A stretch of 64,000 bases of DNA from Coprothermobacteraceae bacterium (lineage in GTDB: Bacteria; Coprothermobacterota; Coprothermobacteria; Coprothermobacterales; Coprothermobacteraceae), in the NCBI GenBank assembly GCA_013178255.1, contig JABLWY010000002.1, positions 142,323 through 206,322 on the forward strand, read 5' to 3'. Of the stretch, positions 25,295 through 33,854 are shown one piece after another; positions within the stretch are counted from its first letter, which is position 1; every line of letters starts with the position of its first letter. The notes under the pieces were generated by a model. The model was given only the letters and a program-made list of their open reading frames with translations. It was not told where the DNA came from and made no database searches. The translations under genes and the position numbers were made by a program.

Positions 25295-26431
25295 ATGAGG
25301 AACTTTAATTTCTACAACCCCACCAAGATTCTGTTCGGACTTGGGCGTGTCAAGGAGATAGGAGCGGAGATCAGCAATGCAGGAATTTCTAAGGTGTTGT
25401 TGGTAGCTGGTGGTGGATCCATCAAACAAAATGGTGTGTACGATGCGGTGGTGCTGTCCCTTAAGCAGCATGGCATCAGTTGGGTAGAGGTTTGGGGCGT
25501 ACGCCCAAACCCGGTCCTCAGCAAAGTTCGCGAAGCAGTGGCTATAGCAAAGGAAAACGAGGTAGACGCAGTGTTAGCTGTAGGAGGTGGCAGCGTAATT
25601 GACACTTCAAAGGCTATAGCCGCAGGGGTCTACGTAGAAGACATTTGGAACACTTTCAAGGGCATAGAGCGGATAGAGAAGGCTTTGCCTATCTATGTGG
25701 TCCTAACCCTTTCTGCTACTGGGTCTGAGGCAAACCCCAACTTTGTGATTACCAACGAGGAAACAAAGGAGAAACTAGGGAATAGTAGCCCTGTGTTGTA
25801 CCCTCGCGTTAGCATAATTGACCCATCCGTTCAGATGAGCCTTCCATGGTACCAGACTGCTTGTGGGGCCGCTGATGCTCTAGCTCATATCATGGAAAGC
25901 TACTTCACGGGTGAGGGGCATGAAACCGCATTATATGTGGACGAAGGGCTTATGCTCAGTATCATAGACTCTACTGACCGACTCCTATGTGACCCCAAGA
26001 ACTTAGACGCGCGTGCGAACCTTGCTTGGGCTGCTACCCTGGCTCTAAATGGGGTCAGTAGTGCGCAGCTCAGGGGTGATTGGTCATCCCACGTTATTGA
26101 GCATGCCGTGAGCGCTTTCCACCCCGATGTGGCACATGGCGCAGGTCTTGCTGTCATATACCCTGCCTGGATAGGACACGTGTGGATGGAGAGGGAGGCG
26201 GTATTTCATCGTTGGGCTCAAAACATATGGGGCTCTTACAGCATGTCCGTGGCTTTGGAACGTATGCGCTCGACGTTCAAGAGGTGGGGCTTGCCCACTA
26301 CGCTGCGCGAATTAGGGGTATCAAAGCAAGAATTGCCGGACTTGGCAGCCAATGCAGCATCAAAGCCGTTGGGCACGGTCAAGCCTCTGAATTACGATGA
26401 CGTAATGCGTATCCTGGAGGCAGCTTTCTAG
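25295..26431 (+). CDS. Iron-containing alcohol dehydrogenase, butanol dehydrogenase type
   Basis: A 378-residue NAD(P)H-dependent aldehyde/ketone reductase of the group III iron alcohol dehydrogenases. The nucleotide site includes AVGGGSVIDTSKAIA. Metal ligands are an Asp and His in GAADALAHIMESYFTG and histidines in SSHVIEHAVSAFHPDVAHGAG. The N-terminus FYNPTKILFGLG and the length match NAD(P)H-dependent butanol dehydrogenases (BdhA/YqhD group). In a fermenter it would reduce aldehydes to alcohols and reoxidise cofactor. A GGAGGTG precedes the ATG. It is a monocistronic-looking gene with a possible operator upstream (25209-25225). Confidence 0.9.
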   Translation: MRNFNFYNPTKILFGLGRVKEIGAEISNAGISKVLLVAGGGSIKQNGVYDAVVLSLKQHGISWVEVWGVRPNPVLSKVREAVAIAKENEVDAVLAVGGGSVIDTSKAIAAGVYVEDIWNTFKGIERIEKALPIYVVLTLSATGSEANPNFVITNEETKEKLGNSSPVLYPRVSIIDPSVQMSLPWYQTACGAADALAHIMESYFTGEGHETALYVDEGLMLSIIDSTDRLLCDPKNLDARANLAWAATLALNGVSSAQLRGDWSSHVIEHAVSAFHPDVAHGAGLAVIYPAWIGHVWMEREAVFHRWAQNIWGSYSMSVALERMRSTFKRWGLPTTLRELGVSKQELPDLAANAASKPLGTVKPLNYDDVMRILEAAF

Positions 26432-26479
26432 AGATTCGGTTTGCTGAGCTTCATTTGGTTGCGCTTCTTATACGTCCTT

Positions 26480-26485
26480 TAGAAT
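26480..26485 (+). promoter_or_regulatory. -10 box of the mutS-mutL-hflX run, leaderless arrangement
   Basis: TAGAAT at 26480-26485 ends 6 bases before the ATG of mutS, which has no Shine-Dalgarno. Only a weak -35 (TTGGTT at 26455-26460, 19 bases away) is visible. Confidence 0.45.
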
Positions 26486-26491
26486 GTAAGC

Positions 26492-28831
26492 ATGAGCAAC
26501 AAAGAGTTTACTCCCATGGGTGCCCAGTACTGGAAGATGAAGCAGGAAGTAGGGGACGACGTCCTGCTCGCTTTCAGGCTAGGTGACTTCTATGAGTTTT
26601 TCTACGATGACGCCGTTAAGGCGGCGGAGGCTCTTCAAATTGTACTCACAGGCCGCGAGTTTGGAAAGGGCAACAGGGTCCCCATGTGTGGTTTTCCCCA
26701 TCATGCCTTTGACGGTTATGTGGCTAAACTGGTCAGCCAGGGTTTCAAAGTAGCCGTGTGTGAACAGGTCGAAGATCCTCGGAAAGCCAAGGGATTGGTA
26801 AAACGTGACATAATCAGGGTTTACACGCCGGGCACATTCGCTGAAGGGACACCTGAACATGTCTGGCTAGCTGTGCTGAGAGCCAAGAGGCAAACAATTG
26901 AGGTGATGTTTGTTGATGTGAGTACAGGTGACTTCATGTACCAGTCGTTTCCGCTGCTGGTAAGCGAAGGGGCTGTCCAGGATTACTTCTATACGTTCAG
27001 CCCGCGGGAGGTACTTGTGGTCGATAGCTCTGCGGACCATCCGATATTAAAGAGACTGATTTCCAAATTGCAGGACATACCAATAACTGTGGTGCCTGAC
27101 GCTCCTAGGCTCGATGAGGTAGCCGGTGACTACCTCCGACAATTACGAGCGGGGGCTGGGCTATCCCTCAGGGAACGCAAGGAACAGACTCTGTTCATGC
27201 CGCCCGAAACTGTTAGAGGTCTTGAACTTGTATTCAACCCTGTCACCAATTCAAAGAAGGGAACCCTTTTGGAGTTGTTAGATGAAACACTGACCCCCAT
27301 GGGTCATCGCGAACTCCACCGACGGCTGATTAGCCCTTGGGCCCAACTAGACAGAATATCAAGACACCTCGATTTAGTCGAGTACTTGGTTCTGCACCCC
27401 TCCGCTCTTGAAGAGATTAGAGCCTCACTTCGTGGCATAGCAGACATAGAGCGCATAGTACATTCTTTGGAAGGCTCAGGTCAACTGAAGGTTAAGTCGC
27501 TTCTGGACCTTAGGGAAGGGTTGCGTCGGTACTTTAAGCTTCAGCGCGAACCTATCAGTGCAGAGTTGGATGCCGAGAACCCCGATATCTCCGACGTCCT
27601 AAGTTGGCTGGAAGAGGCGCTCACGGGCGAAGATGATGAGGTAGGTTCGGGCCGCGTGATAGCTCCTGCTTGGAACGGCGAATTCGCACAGGTTGTCCAA
27701 TTTGTAAGGGAGACCCAGAAGTGGCTAACCGAATTCGAAGCACAGGAGCGCGAAAAGACAGGCATCAGGACCCTCAAGGTCGGGTACAACGACACTTTTG
27801 GTTACTACATTGAAATCAGCAAGGGCCAAGCAAAGAATGCCCCAGAACACTACATCAAGCGCCAAACTTTGGTGAACGCTGAACGTTTTGTCACCAAGGA
27901 GTTGTTGGAGTTCGAGGCTCGCATACAACAGGCTACAGAGGAGATTGCAGAAAAGGAAAGGGTGCTGTTTGAACAATTGCTAGGCCAGGTGAGGGTTAAG
28001 TCTGAACAGATCAAAAAAGCTGCGCATTGGCTTGCCTACTTGGACGTAGCTGCCGCGTTAGCAGTGGCTGCCCGCAAGTTCAATTGGACTAAGCCCAAGG
28101 TGGTAAGCGAGCGACGGCTGCTAATCCGCCATGGCAGGCATCCCGTGGTAGAGTGGTATTCCGATACGCCTTTCATTCCCAATAGCTTAGAAATGGCGCA
28201 TGGTATACGGACGGCCTTAGTTACTGGCCCCAACATGGCGGGTAAATCAACGTTCTTAAGGCAGACGGCCATTATAGCACTGCTAGCCCACATGGGCAGT
28301 TTTGTACCTGCGGAATACGCTGAGGTGCCACTCCTTACCAAGATCTTTGCTAGGATGGGGGCAGCCGACGAGATTATCTATGGTAAGAGCACTTTCATGG
28401 TGGAAATGACTCAGGTGGCGCGCATCCTCAAGGAGAGTGACGAGTCTACCTTGGTGGTTATGGATGAAATAGGCCGCGGGACCGCAGTGGCAGATGGCCT
28501 CGCTATAGCTTGGGCTGTGGTCAAAGACCTCGCCTTGCGTAAGTCCAAACCGTTTGCCATGATTTCTACTCATTACCCAGAAATTGCTGAACTCTCACAG
28601 AATTTGCCTGTCTTGTTCTTGTCGGCAAGGGTGGAGGAAAGCAAAGACGGCATTCGGTTCCTGTATCGCATGGAACCCGGTATCTCAGATAAGGCTTACG
28701 GTTTGGAAGTCGCGGCCCTGTCTGGCGTGCCTGATAGCGTGCTCAGTGAGGCGCGCAAGCTGTTTGAGAAGTTAAACAGCCAGGAACGGTTTTGGAATGT
28801 GGAAGACAGGCAGCTGAGGTTATTCTCATGA
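26492..28831 (+). CDS. mutS: DNA mismatch repair protein MutS
   Basis: A 779-residue mismatch-recognition ATPase. The N-terminus keeps the mismatch-reading Phe-x-Glu (LGDFYEFFYDDA). Connector, lever and clamp regions follow. The ATPase domain has Walker A TGPNMAGKSTFLRQTA, Walker B VVMDEIGRGTAVADGLAIAW and the STHYPEI loop. It is shorter than the E. coli protein, lacking most of the C-terminal tetramerisation tail. It overlaps mutL (ATGA). First gene of a mutS-mutL-hflX run with no Shine-Dalgarno. Confidence 0.97.
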   Translation: MSNKEFTPMGAQYWKMKQEVGDDVLLAFRLGDFYEFFYDDAVKAAEALQIVLTGREFGKGNRVPMCGFPHHAFDGYVAKLVSQGFKVAVCEQVEDPRKAKGLVKRDIIRVYTPGTFAEGTPEHVWLAVLRAKRQTIEVMFVDVSTGDFMYQSFPLLVSEGAVQDYFYTFSPREVLVVDSSADHPILKRLISKLQDIPITVVPDAPRLDEVAGDYLRQLRAGAGLSLRERKEQTLFMPPETVRGLELVFNPVTNSKKGTLLELLDETLTPMGHRELHRRLISPWAQLDRISRHLDLVEYLVLHPSALEEIRASLRGIADIERIVHSLEGSGQLKVKSLLDLREGLRRYFKLQREPISAELDAENPDISDVLSWLEEALTGEDDEVGSGRVIAPAWNGEFAQVVQFVRETQKWLTEFEAQEREKTGIRTLKVGYNDTFGYYIEISKGQAKNAPEHYIKRQTLVNAERFVTKELLEFEARIQQATEEIAEKERVLFEQLLGQVRVKSEQIKKAAHWLAYLDVAAALAVAARKFNWTKPKVVSERRLLIRHGRHPVVEWYSDTPFIPNSLEMAHGIRTALVTGPNMAGKSTFLRQTAIIALLAHMGSFVPAEYAEVPLLTKIFARMGAADEIIYGKSTFMVEMTQVARILKESDESTLVVMDEIGRGTAVADGLAIAWAVVKDLALRKSKPFAMISTHYPEIAELSQNLPVLFLSARVEESKDGIRFLYRMEPGISDKAYGLEVAALSGVPDSVLSEARKLFEKLNSQERFWNVEDRQLRLFS

Positions 28832-30396
28832 TCAGAGAGCTTTCCCCTGAGTTAAGAAGCAAGATTGCTGCAGGAGAGGTAATAGAAAGGCCCGTTTCGG
28901 TGGTCAAAGAGTTGGTGGAGAATTCCCTCGATGCCGGCGCGAACGTTATCAAAGTCAGCGTGGTAGGCGGAGGGCTAACAGAGATCGTGGTGGAAGACAA
29001 CGGTTCCGGCATAAGTTTTGATGAGCTCCCTGCGGCCGTCAGGCGTTTTACAACCAGTAAGATTGCTTCCGAGGAGGATCTAGAGGCTATACAAACCCTG
29101 GGCTTTAGGGGAGAAGCTTTGGCAAGCATTGCTGACGTGTCTGAATTGACCATTTACAGCTCAGACGGGCAAACGGCTGGCAAGATTGTGGTAAGAGGCG
29201 GCCATCAGATTGTTTTGGAGCCTATCCCTTCACCGCGCGGCACCAGGGTCATAGTGAGGGACCTGTTTTTCAATTTTCCCGCTCGACGCAAGTTCCTGCG
29301 TAGCTCAGCCAACGAACTCTCCCAAATTCGCGACTTTCTCAAGCGCATGGTTCTGCTTTACCCACATGTTCACTGGGTTTTTGCTACCGAGAAGGGGACG
29401 GTGTGGAACATTTCTCCCCAAATGTCGCCTGAGGAACGGTTCTACAGCGTGTTTCAAGAGAGAGCTCAATTTCGCGAATCCAATGAAGGCTCTAGTTGGC
29501 TTCACGTCTACTTCAATCCCCGCCTGATGGGAGAACTGACTTTAGCTGTCAACGGTCACCTGATCCGCGGTTCGGCTTACTTCCAAGTACTGCACGTCCT
29601 GCGTGAACTATGGCATGGGGCTAACTTGCCAGTCATGGTCCTCTCTCTTTGGGTCGATCCTGCTGATATCGACGTAAACGTGCACCCGCAAAAACAGGAC
29701 ATAAGGTTCAAGTCCTTTGCGTGGGTGCGCACGACGCTTAGTAACATGTGTTCTCAAATTCTCGAGCCACCAACAAGACAACCCACCGTAACCTCGACAG
29801 AACCAATTTCAGTACCTGTTGTGGCTGAGCCTAGCGAAACCTATGCTCTTTTCGAGGGATTGGAAGAATTTACGCAGGATCAACAGGCTTCCTCAGTGAG
29901 CATCGTGGATTACCTCTTTGACACGTTCCTGTTGGTGAAGCGGGACGGCGCGTACGAGATATGGGATCAGCATGCGGTGAACGAGAAGATAAATTACACA
30001 CGGCTGACACGGGGAGGGCCTGCTCAATACCTGCTAGAGCCTGTATTCATCGACATCAGCGATGTGCAAGCAGAAGTTCTCACCCAGACGGGGTTTGACC
30101 TGCAGAAAGTCAGGGGAGGGTATTTTCTGAGAGCCGTACCTCGGCTTCTCTTGCTGGGGAAACCGCTGGACGTGGTTTTGTCTGACTTGGGGTCAGTCCA
30201 AGAAGGCCTAGATAAGATTGTAGCTGACTTGGCGTGCAAGAGCTCGGTCAAAGCGGGCCAACCGTTGAGCCGTTGGGAGCTAGAGGCTCTGGTCTCTGAG
30301 GGGCTCAAGGTAGCCCACATAGCTTACGATCCGCACGGGAGACCTGCAATTGTTAGGTTGGACAAAGAGGCTTTAGGGAAGCTTTTCGGGCGATGA
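28828..30396 (+). CDS. mutL: DNA mismatch repair protein MutL
   Basis: A 522-residue GHKL ATPase that links mismatch recognition to strand removal. N-terminal motifs are AAGEVIERPVSVVKELVENS, DAGA, EDNGSGI, TLGFRGEAL. The C-terminal domain resembles endonuclease-type MutL: DQHAVNEKINYT at D380, ACKSSVKAGQPL, DPHGRP at D501 and a terminal FGR. Two positions differ from the usual nuclease motif: the second Glu of DQHA(x)2E(x)4E is Thr, and the Cys of CPHGRP is Asp. Nicking activity is therefore uncertain. ATG 28828 overlaps the mutS stop; an upstream in-frame ATG at 28792 would add a non-homologous N-terminus. Confidence 0.95.
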   Translation: MIRELSPELRSKIAAGEVIERPVSVVKELVENSLDAGANVIKVSVVGGGLTEIVVEDNGSGISFDELPAAVRRFTTSKIASEEDLEAIQTLGFRGEALASIADVSELTIYSSDGQTAGKIVVRGGHQIVLEPIPSPRGTRVIVRDLFFNFPARRKFLRSSANELSQIRDFLKRMVLLYPHVHWVFATEKGTVWNISPQMSPEERFYSVFQERAQFRESNEGSSWLHVYFNPRLMGELTLAVNGHLIRGSAYFQVLHVLRELWHGANLPVMVLSLWVDPADIDVNVHPQKQDIRFKSFAWVRTTLSNMCSQILEPPTRQPTVTSTEPISVPVVAEPSETYALFEGLEEFTQDQQASSVSIVDYLFDTFLLVKRDGAYEIWDQHAVNEKINYTRLTRGGPAQYLLEPVFIDISDVQAEVLTQTGFDLQKVRGGYFLRAVPRLLLLGKPLDVVLSDLGSVQEGLDKIVADLACKSSVKAGQPLSRWELEALVSEGLKVAHIAYDPHGRPAIVRLDKEALGKLFGR

Positions 30397-31457
30397 GGGC
30401 CATAATAGCCTACCTAGTGCACGGAAGGTTTGATAGCGATTTCGTTGAGTACGACATTGAAGAGATCAAGAATTTGGCAAGGACCGTGGGATTTGAACCT
30501 GTCCAGGTGGTTCTACAGAAGCGGGAGCCTGACGTGCGGTATTTCATAGGGGAAGGCAAAGTCAGGGAGATAGCGCGGCTGGTCCAAGAGTTGGGCGCTG
30601 AGGTGGTCATCTTCAACGAGGAGTTGTCTCCACGCCAAGTGCGAGAGCTTGAGAAGGAGCTGACGCCTGCGCAGGTGTGGGATCGAACCCAAGTGATCCT
30701 TGAGATATTCAAGAGGCGGGCCACCACTCGCGACGGCAAACTGCAGGTCGAGTTGGCTCGACTGAATTACCTGTACCCTCGCATCTATGGATTGGGCGGG
30801 GTTATGTCCAGATTGGGTGGTGGAGTAGGGACTCGTGGTCCCGGCGAAACGAAACTGGAGGTTCTGAAAAGGGCAATAAGGAGACGTATCCGCAAGCTTG
30901 AACAGGAAATACGGGACAGTCAAGTTACCAGGTCTACCACAGGCAAACTTAGGTCAAAAGGTGCCTATCAAGTCTCGGTGGTAGGCTACACTAATGCGGG
31001 CAAGTCCACTTTGATTAATGCGCTTGCCCATGCAGGCAAGCCAACATACGCTGACGATCAAGTTTTTGCTACCTTAGATACGGTCTACAGGCGCTTAGTC
31101 AGAATTGAAGGCCGCGACATAGTGCTTGTCGACACGGTCGGTTTTGTCAACTTCATGCCTGAAAAGGTTATGGAGGCGTTCAAGTCGACCCTGCAAGTCA
31201 TCAAAGATAGCGACCTCATACTGCACGTCATCGACCTTTCCAGCCCACTAATGGAAGAACAGATGCTATTCGTTGAGAAGATGATAGACGAGCTAGGAGC
31301 AGGCCATAGGCCTATCTTGCGGGTCTATAACAAATTGGACTTGTACAGCGGAGCTTTGCCCAAAGACGGTATATCGATATCCGCTCTAAAGGGTATAAAC
31401 CTGGAACGCCTGCGAGAGGCTATCATTCTAAACCTGTTAGGGCGGCAGGGGTCTTAA
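30393..31457 (+). CDS. hflX: GTPase HflX
   Basis: A 354-residue ribosome-associated GTPase that splits or rescues stalled ribosomes. The N-terminal HflX domain (RYFIGEGKVREIA, FNEELSPRQVRELE, RTQVILEIFKRRA) leads to the family signature GGVMSRLGGGVGTRGPGETKLE and a G domain with G1 GYTNAGKSTLINAL, G3 DTVGF and G4 NKLD. It lacks the C-terminal extension of the E. coli protein. It overlaps mutL by 4 bases. Its stop overlaps the stop of the convergent RiPP maturase gene. Confidence 0.94.
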   Translation: MRAIIAYLVHGRFDSDFVEYDIEEIKNLARTVGFEPVQVVLQKREPDVRYFIGEGKVREIARLVQELGAEVVIFNEELSPRQVRELEKELTPAQVWDRTQVILEIFKRRATTRDGKLQVELARLNYLYPRIYGLGGVMSRLGGGVGTRGPGETKLEVLKRAIRRRIRKLEQEIRDSQVTRSTTGKLRSKGAYQVSVVGYTNAGKSTLINALAHAGKPTYADDQVFATLDTVYRRLVRIEGRDIVLVDTVGFVNFMPEKVMEAFKSTLQVIKDSDLILHVIDLSSPLMEEQMLFVEKMIDELGAGHRPILRVYNKLDLYSGALPKDGISISALKGINLERLREAIILNLLGRQGS

Positions 31458-32746
31458 CAAACACGGGGTCTCTCGGTTTGCTCGTTATCGCTTTGTAGAG
31501 CCGCATTTACAGCCAAAGCATACTTAAGTCGGAGTCTAACAATTTCGCATGAGATGGGGTTTTGGCCCAATATGTCTCCTGTGGTGAAGTAGCCGTCCGC
31601 GTGACACCCACCACCGCACAATGCTCTAGCCCAGCAGCTCCCGCAGTGGGGTTTGTTGAACGCATGGGCTTTTAAAAAGTCGGGGTGCGGCATATTCAAT
31701 TCACTGTTTACGTCGCCCATGCAGTACCTGCTCACGTTGTCAAACTGGTGGCAAGGATACATTAGGCCGGCGGGATTCACTACGACATACTCTACACCCG
31801 CTCCGCAGCCCGTGAACCTTCTGACTACCGACGGGGGGTTAGTCGGGTTCATCTCGAAGTGGTAAAAGTAGAACCTCTTTCCGCTCTTGGCTCTCTCTAC
31901 GTAGAATTCAGCCAAGCGGGCGTACTCTTCTTCGATTATGGGTAAGTCTTCTTCGACTAAACTCCAAGGTTGCCCTTGCCCCGTTACAGGTTCCATGGAA
32001 ATGGTCTTGAATCCAGCATCCACCAAGAACTTGACGGCTTCGCTAAAATGCAGAGTCTGATGAGTAAATGTGCCTCTAATGTAGTAGTTTCTTCCCTTCC
32101 TTCTTTGGTCGACCACTTTAAACCTGTCTATCACCTTGTCAAAGGTAGGCGCCCCAGCACGGTCTACCCTGAACAAGTCATGTACGGGCGGTGGCCCGTC
32201 TAGGGATAAGGTCAGATTTACGTTGTACGCATCGAGGACATCCATTTTAGCCTCATCCAGGAGGAGGCCATTGGTGGTCAAGGAAAACCTGACCTTCTTG
32301 CCCAATCTCTTCGCCAGTTCTGTCGCGTGCTCCAACGTGGCACGCACGGTGTCCCAGCCGAGCAGTGGTTCCCCTCCAAAGAAGTCAATATCTACCCACT
32401 CTGAAGGCGTGTTCATGAGTCTTTCCACAGCCCGCTTTGCCACGTCTACGGGCATCACTGATTCTGCCCCTCTGTAACTACCTTGACTTGCGAAGCAGTA
32501 CTTACACGCCATGTTGCATGTATGGGTTATGTTCAGGCACAACGCTGACCAAGGCCTTTCCTTACGTTCAAGCCGTTCCAGCAACCACTCAAGGCTTGGT
32601 GCTGTGGGTAGCTGCTCGCGCAGTTCTGAGGTTACTTCGCCCTGTTCCAGTTTTTTGTAGGTGGAAGAATCCACTTCAAAAGAAGAGCCGGTTTCTTCGT
32701 GTACTACGAAGAACCGGCCCAAAACGCTGAAATGGTAGAGATTCAT
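31454..32746 (-). CDS. Radical SAM/SPASM peptide maturase, SCIFF-maturase type
   Basis: A 430-residue radical SAM enzyme that, by family, installs Cys-to-residue thioether bonds in the SCIFF peptide. An N-terminal RiPP-recognition-like domain (residues about 1-60, LYHFSVLGRFFVVHEE) precedes the AdoMet cluster motif CNMACKYCF (C77, C81, C84), then IDFFGGEPLLGW. The SPASM region has TGCGAGVEY, YPCHQFDN, YCMGDV, CGSCWARALCGGGCH and SCEIV for the two auxiliary [4Fe-4S] clusters. Its ATG overlaps the stop of the 39-residue precursor gene (ATGA), which fixes the precursor-enzyme pairing. Its stop overlaps the hflX stop on the other strand. Confidence 0.9.
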   Translation of the reverse strand: MNLYHFSVLGRFFVVHEETGSSFEVDSSTYKKLEQGEVTSELREQLPTAPSLEWLLERLERKERPWSALCLNITHTCNMACKYCFASQGSYRGAESVMPVDVAKRAVERLMNTPSEWVDIDFFGGEPLLGWDTVRATLEHATELAKRLGKKVRFSLTTNGLLLDEAKMDVLDAYNVNLTLSLDGPPPVHDLFRVDRAGAPTFDKVIDRFKVVDQRRKGRNYYIRGTFTHQTLHFSEAVKFLVDAGFKTISMEPVTGQGQPWSLVEEDLPIIEEEYARLAEFYVERAKSGKRFYFYHFEMNPTNPPSVVRRFTGCGAGVEYVVVNPAGLMYPCHQFDNVSRYCMGDVNSELNMPHPDFLKAHAFNKPHCGSCWARALCGGGCHADGYFTTGDILGQNPISCEIVRLRLKYALAVNAALQSDNEQTERPRVC

Positions 32747-32862
32747 TCCTGAACTTCAAAGGTCAAGTTGCTTACCGTGGCAGAAGTCTTGCAAGCCGTT
32801 TGGCAAGCGCCCTTGAATTCTTCCTGCTTCTCAATGTCATTGAGGATGATGGTCTTCACCAT
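32743..32862 (-). CDS. SCIFF-like RiPP precursor peptide with only two cysteines
   Basis: A 39-residue ORF, ATG at 32862 with GGAGG 8 bases upstream. It begins MVKTIILNDIEKQEEFKGA and ends in a core with C20QTACKTSATVS followed by NLTFEVQE. The core stretch matches, from memory, the C-terminal SCIFF signature (CQSACKTSCTVANQ). SCIFF peptides normally carry six cysteines; this has two, C20 and C24. C24 and T29 occupy the Cys and Thr positions linked in the characterised clostridial peptide, so at least one thioether remains possible. Translationally coupled to the maturase. Confidence 0.85.
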   Translation of the reverse strand: MVKTIILNDIEKQEEFKGACQTACKTSATVSNLTFEVQE

Positions 32863-32886
32863 GTAAATCCCTCCGTTCGTTTCCAT

Positions 32887-32923
32887 ATTTTACCACGTGC
32901 GGCTAAGCCGCGGATTGTATAAT
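32887..32923. promoter_or_regulatory. Divergent promoter region of the RiPP and ABC-2 operons with a 13-base palindrome
   Basis: TATAAT at 32918-32923 serves the ABC transporter operon. TAAAAT (complement of 32887-32892) faces the precursor gene with a 24-base leader. Between them lies a perfect palindrome, GCGGCT-A-AGCCGC at 32899-32911, in the -35 zone of both promoters where a shared regulator could act. Confidence 0.5.
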
Positions 32924-32945
32924 CTTGCTTTAGGAGGGGATGTGC

Positions 32946-33854
32946 TTGGAGGCCATTGTTACAAGGGGACTAACTAAGTACTACGGGGCTACTAAGGGCA
33001 TAGAAGACTTGGACTTAGAGGTCCAAGAGGGCACCATTTTCGGCTACTTGGGACCCAATGGTGCTGGGAAGACCACTACCATAAGGCTCATCATGCAGAG
33101 TATCTTGCCTACCCGAGGTGAATTCTCAATCTTCGGTAAGCTCATCAAGCCTGGTAGCTATGAATACCGTTCCAAGATCGGGTATGTACCTGGTGAATTG
33201 TCCCTTTACGAGAACATGACGGGTTGGGACTACGTGCTTTTCGCTTCTAGGCTGCGAAACCATCTTGACCGAGCCTATGTCAGGGCATTGGCTGAGCGCT
33301 TTCAAGTAGATCTATCTGTGAAGATCAAGCAGCTCTCCAAGGGCAACAAACAGAAAGTCGGCATAATACAAGCGTTAGCCCACAAACCTAAGCTCTTGGT
33401 CCTAGATGAACCTACGGCTGGGCTCGATCCGTTCATGCAGGAGGAGTTCTACAAACTGCTTATAGAACTTCAAAGTGAGGGCGTAACCGTCTTCTTCTCA
33501 TCTCACATACTCAGCGAGGTCAGTAAAGTTTGCGAACGCGTAGGTATCCTTCGAGAGGGAAAGTTAATAGCCCTGGAAAGTGTGGATGCGTTGCGTTCGA
33601 AGTCGACGCGCGAGGTCAAGATCACCTTTGCATCCCCCGTTCGGGCAGAGCTGTTTTCTGGGATACCCAATGTGGTTGACCTCGAACTAAGAGACAACGA
33701 GGCGACCCTTAAGGTAGTAGGTAGCATGGATCCGCTGCTAAAGAGAGTGAGTGAATATGAAGTTGTTGACTTCTTGAGTCGAGAGCCCTCTTTAGAAGAA
33801 ATCTTCTTTGCCTTCTACGGCAGCAGTTTCGGGAAAGAAGGTGGCATGCAATGA
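32946..33854 (+). CDS. ABC-2 transporter ATP-binding protein
   Basis: A 302-residue ATPase of the multidrug/ABC-2 group. Walker A GPNGAGKTTTIRLI, signature QLSKGNKQKVGIIQAL, Walker B LLVLDEPTAGLD, and the H-loop SSHILSE are all present, followed by a C-terminal extension ending EEIFFAFYG typical of this family. The signature has LSKGN in place of LSGGQ, as in several ABC-2 ATPases. TTG 32946 is chosen because GGAGG lies 8 bases upstream; the ATG at 32940 is too close. It overlaps its permease by 4 bases and faces the RiPP operon, so export of the modified peptide is possible but unproven. Confidence 0.88.
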   Translation: MEAIVTRGLTKYYGATKGIEDLDLEVQEGTIFGYLGPNGAGKTTTIRLIMQSILPTRGEFSIFGKLIKPGSYEYRSKIGYVPGELSLYENMTGWDYVLFASRLRNHLDRAYVRALAERFQVDLSVKIKQLSKGNKQKVGIIQALAHKPKLLVLDEPTAGLDPFMQEEFYKLLIELQSEGVTVFFSSHILSEVSKVCERVGILREGKLIALESVDALRSKSTREVKITFASPVRAELFSGIPNVVDLELRDNEATLKVVGSMDPLLKRVSEYEVVDFLSREPSLEEIFFAFYGSSFGKEGGMQ

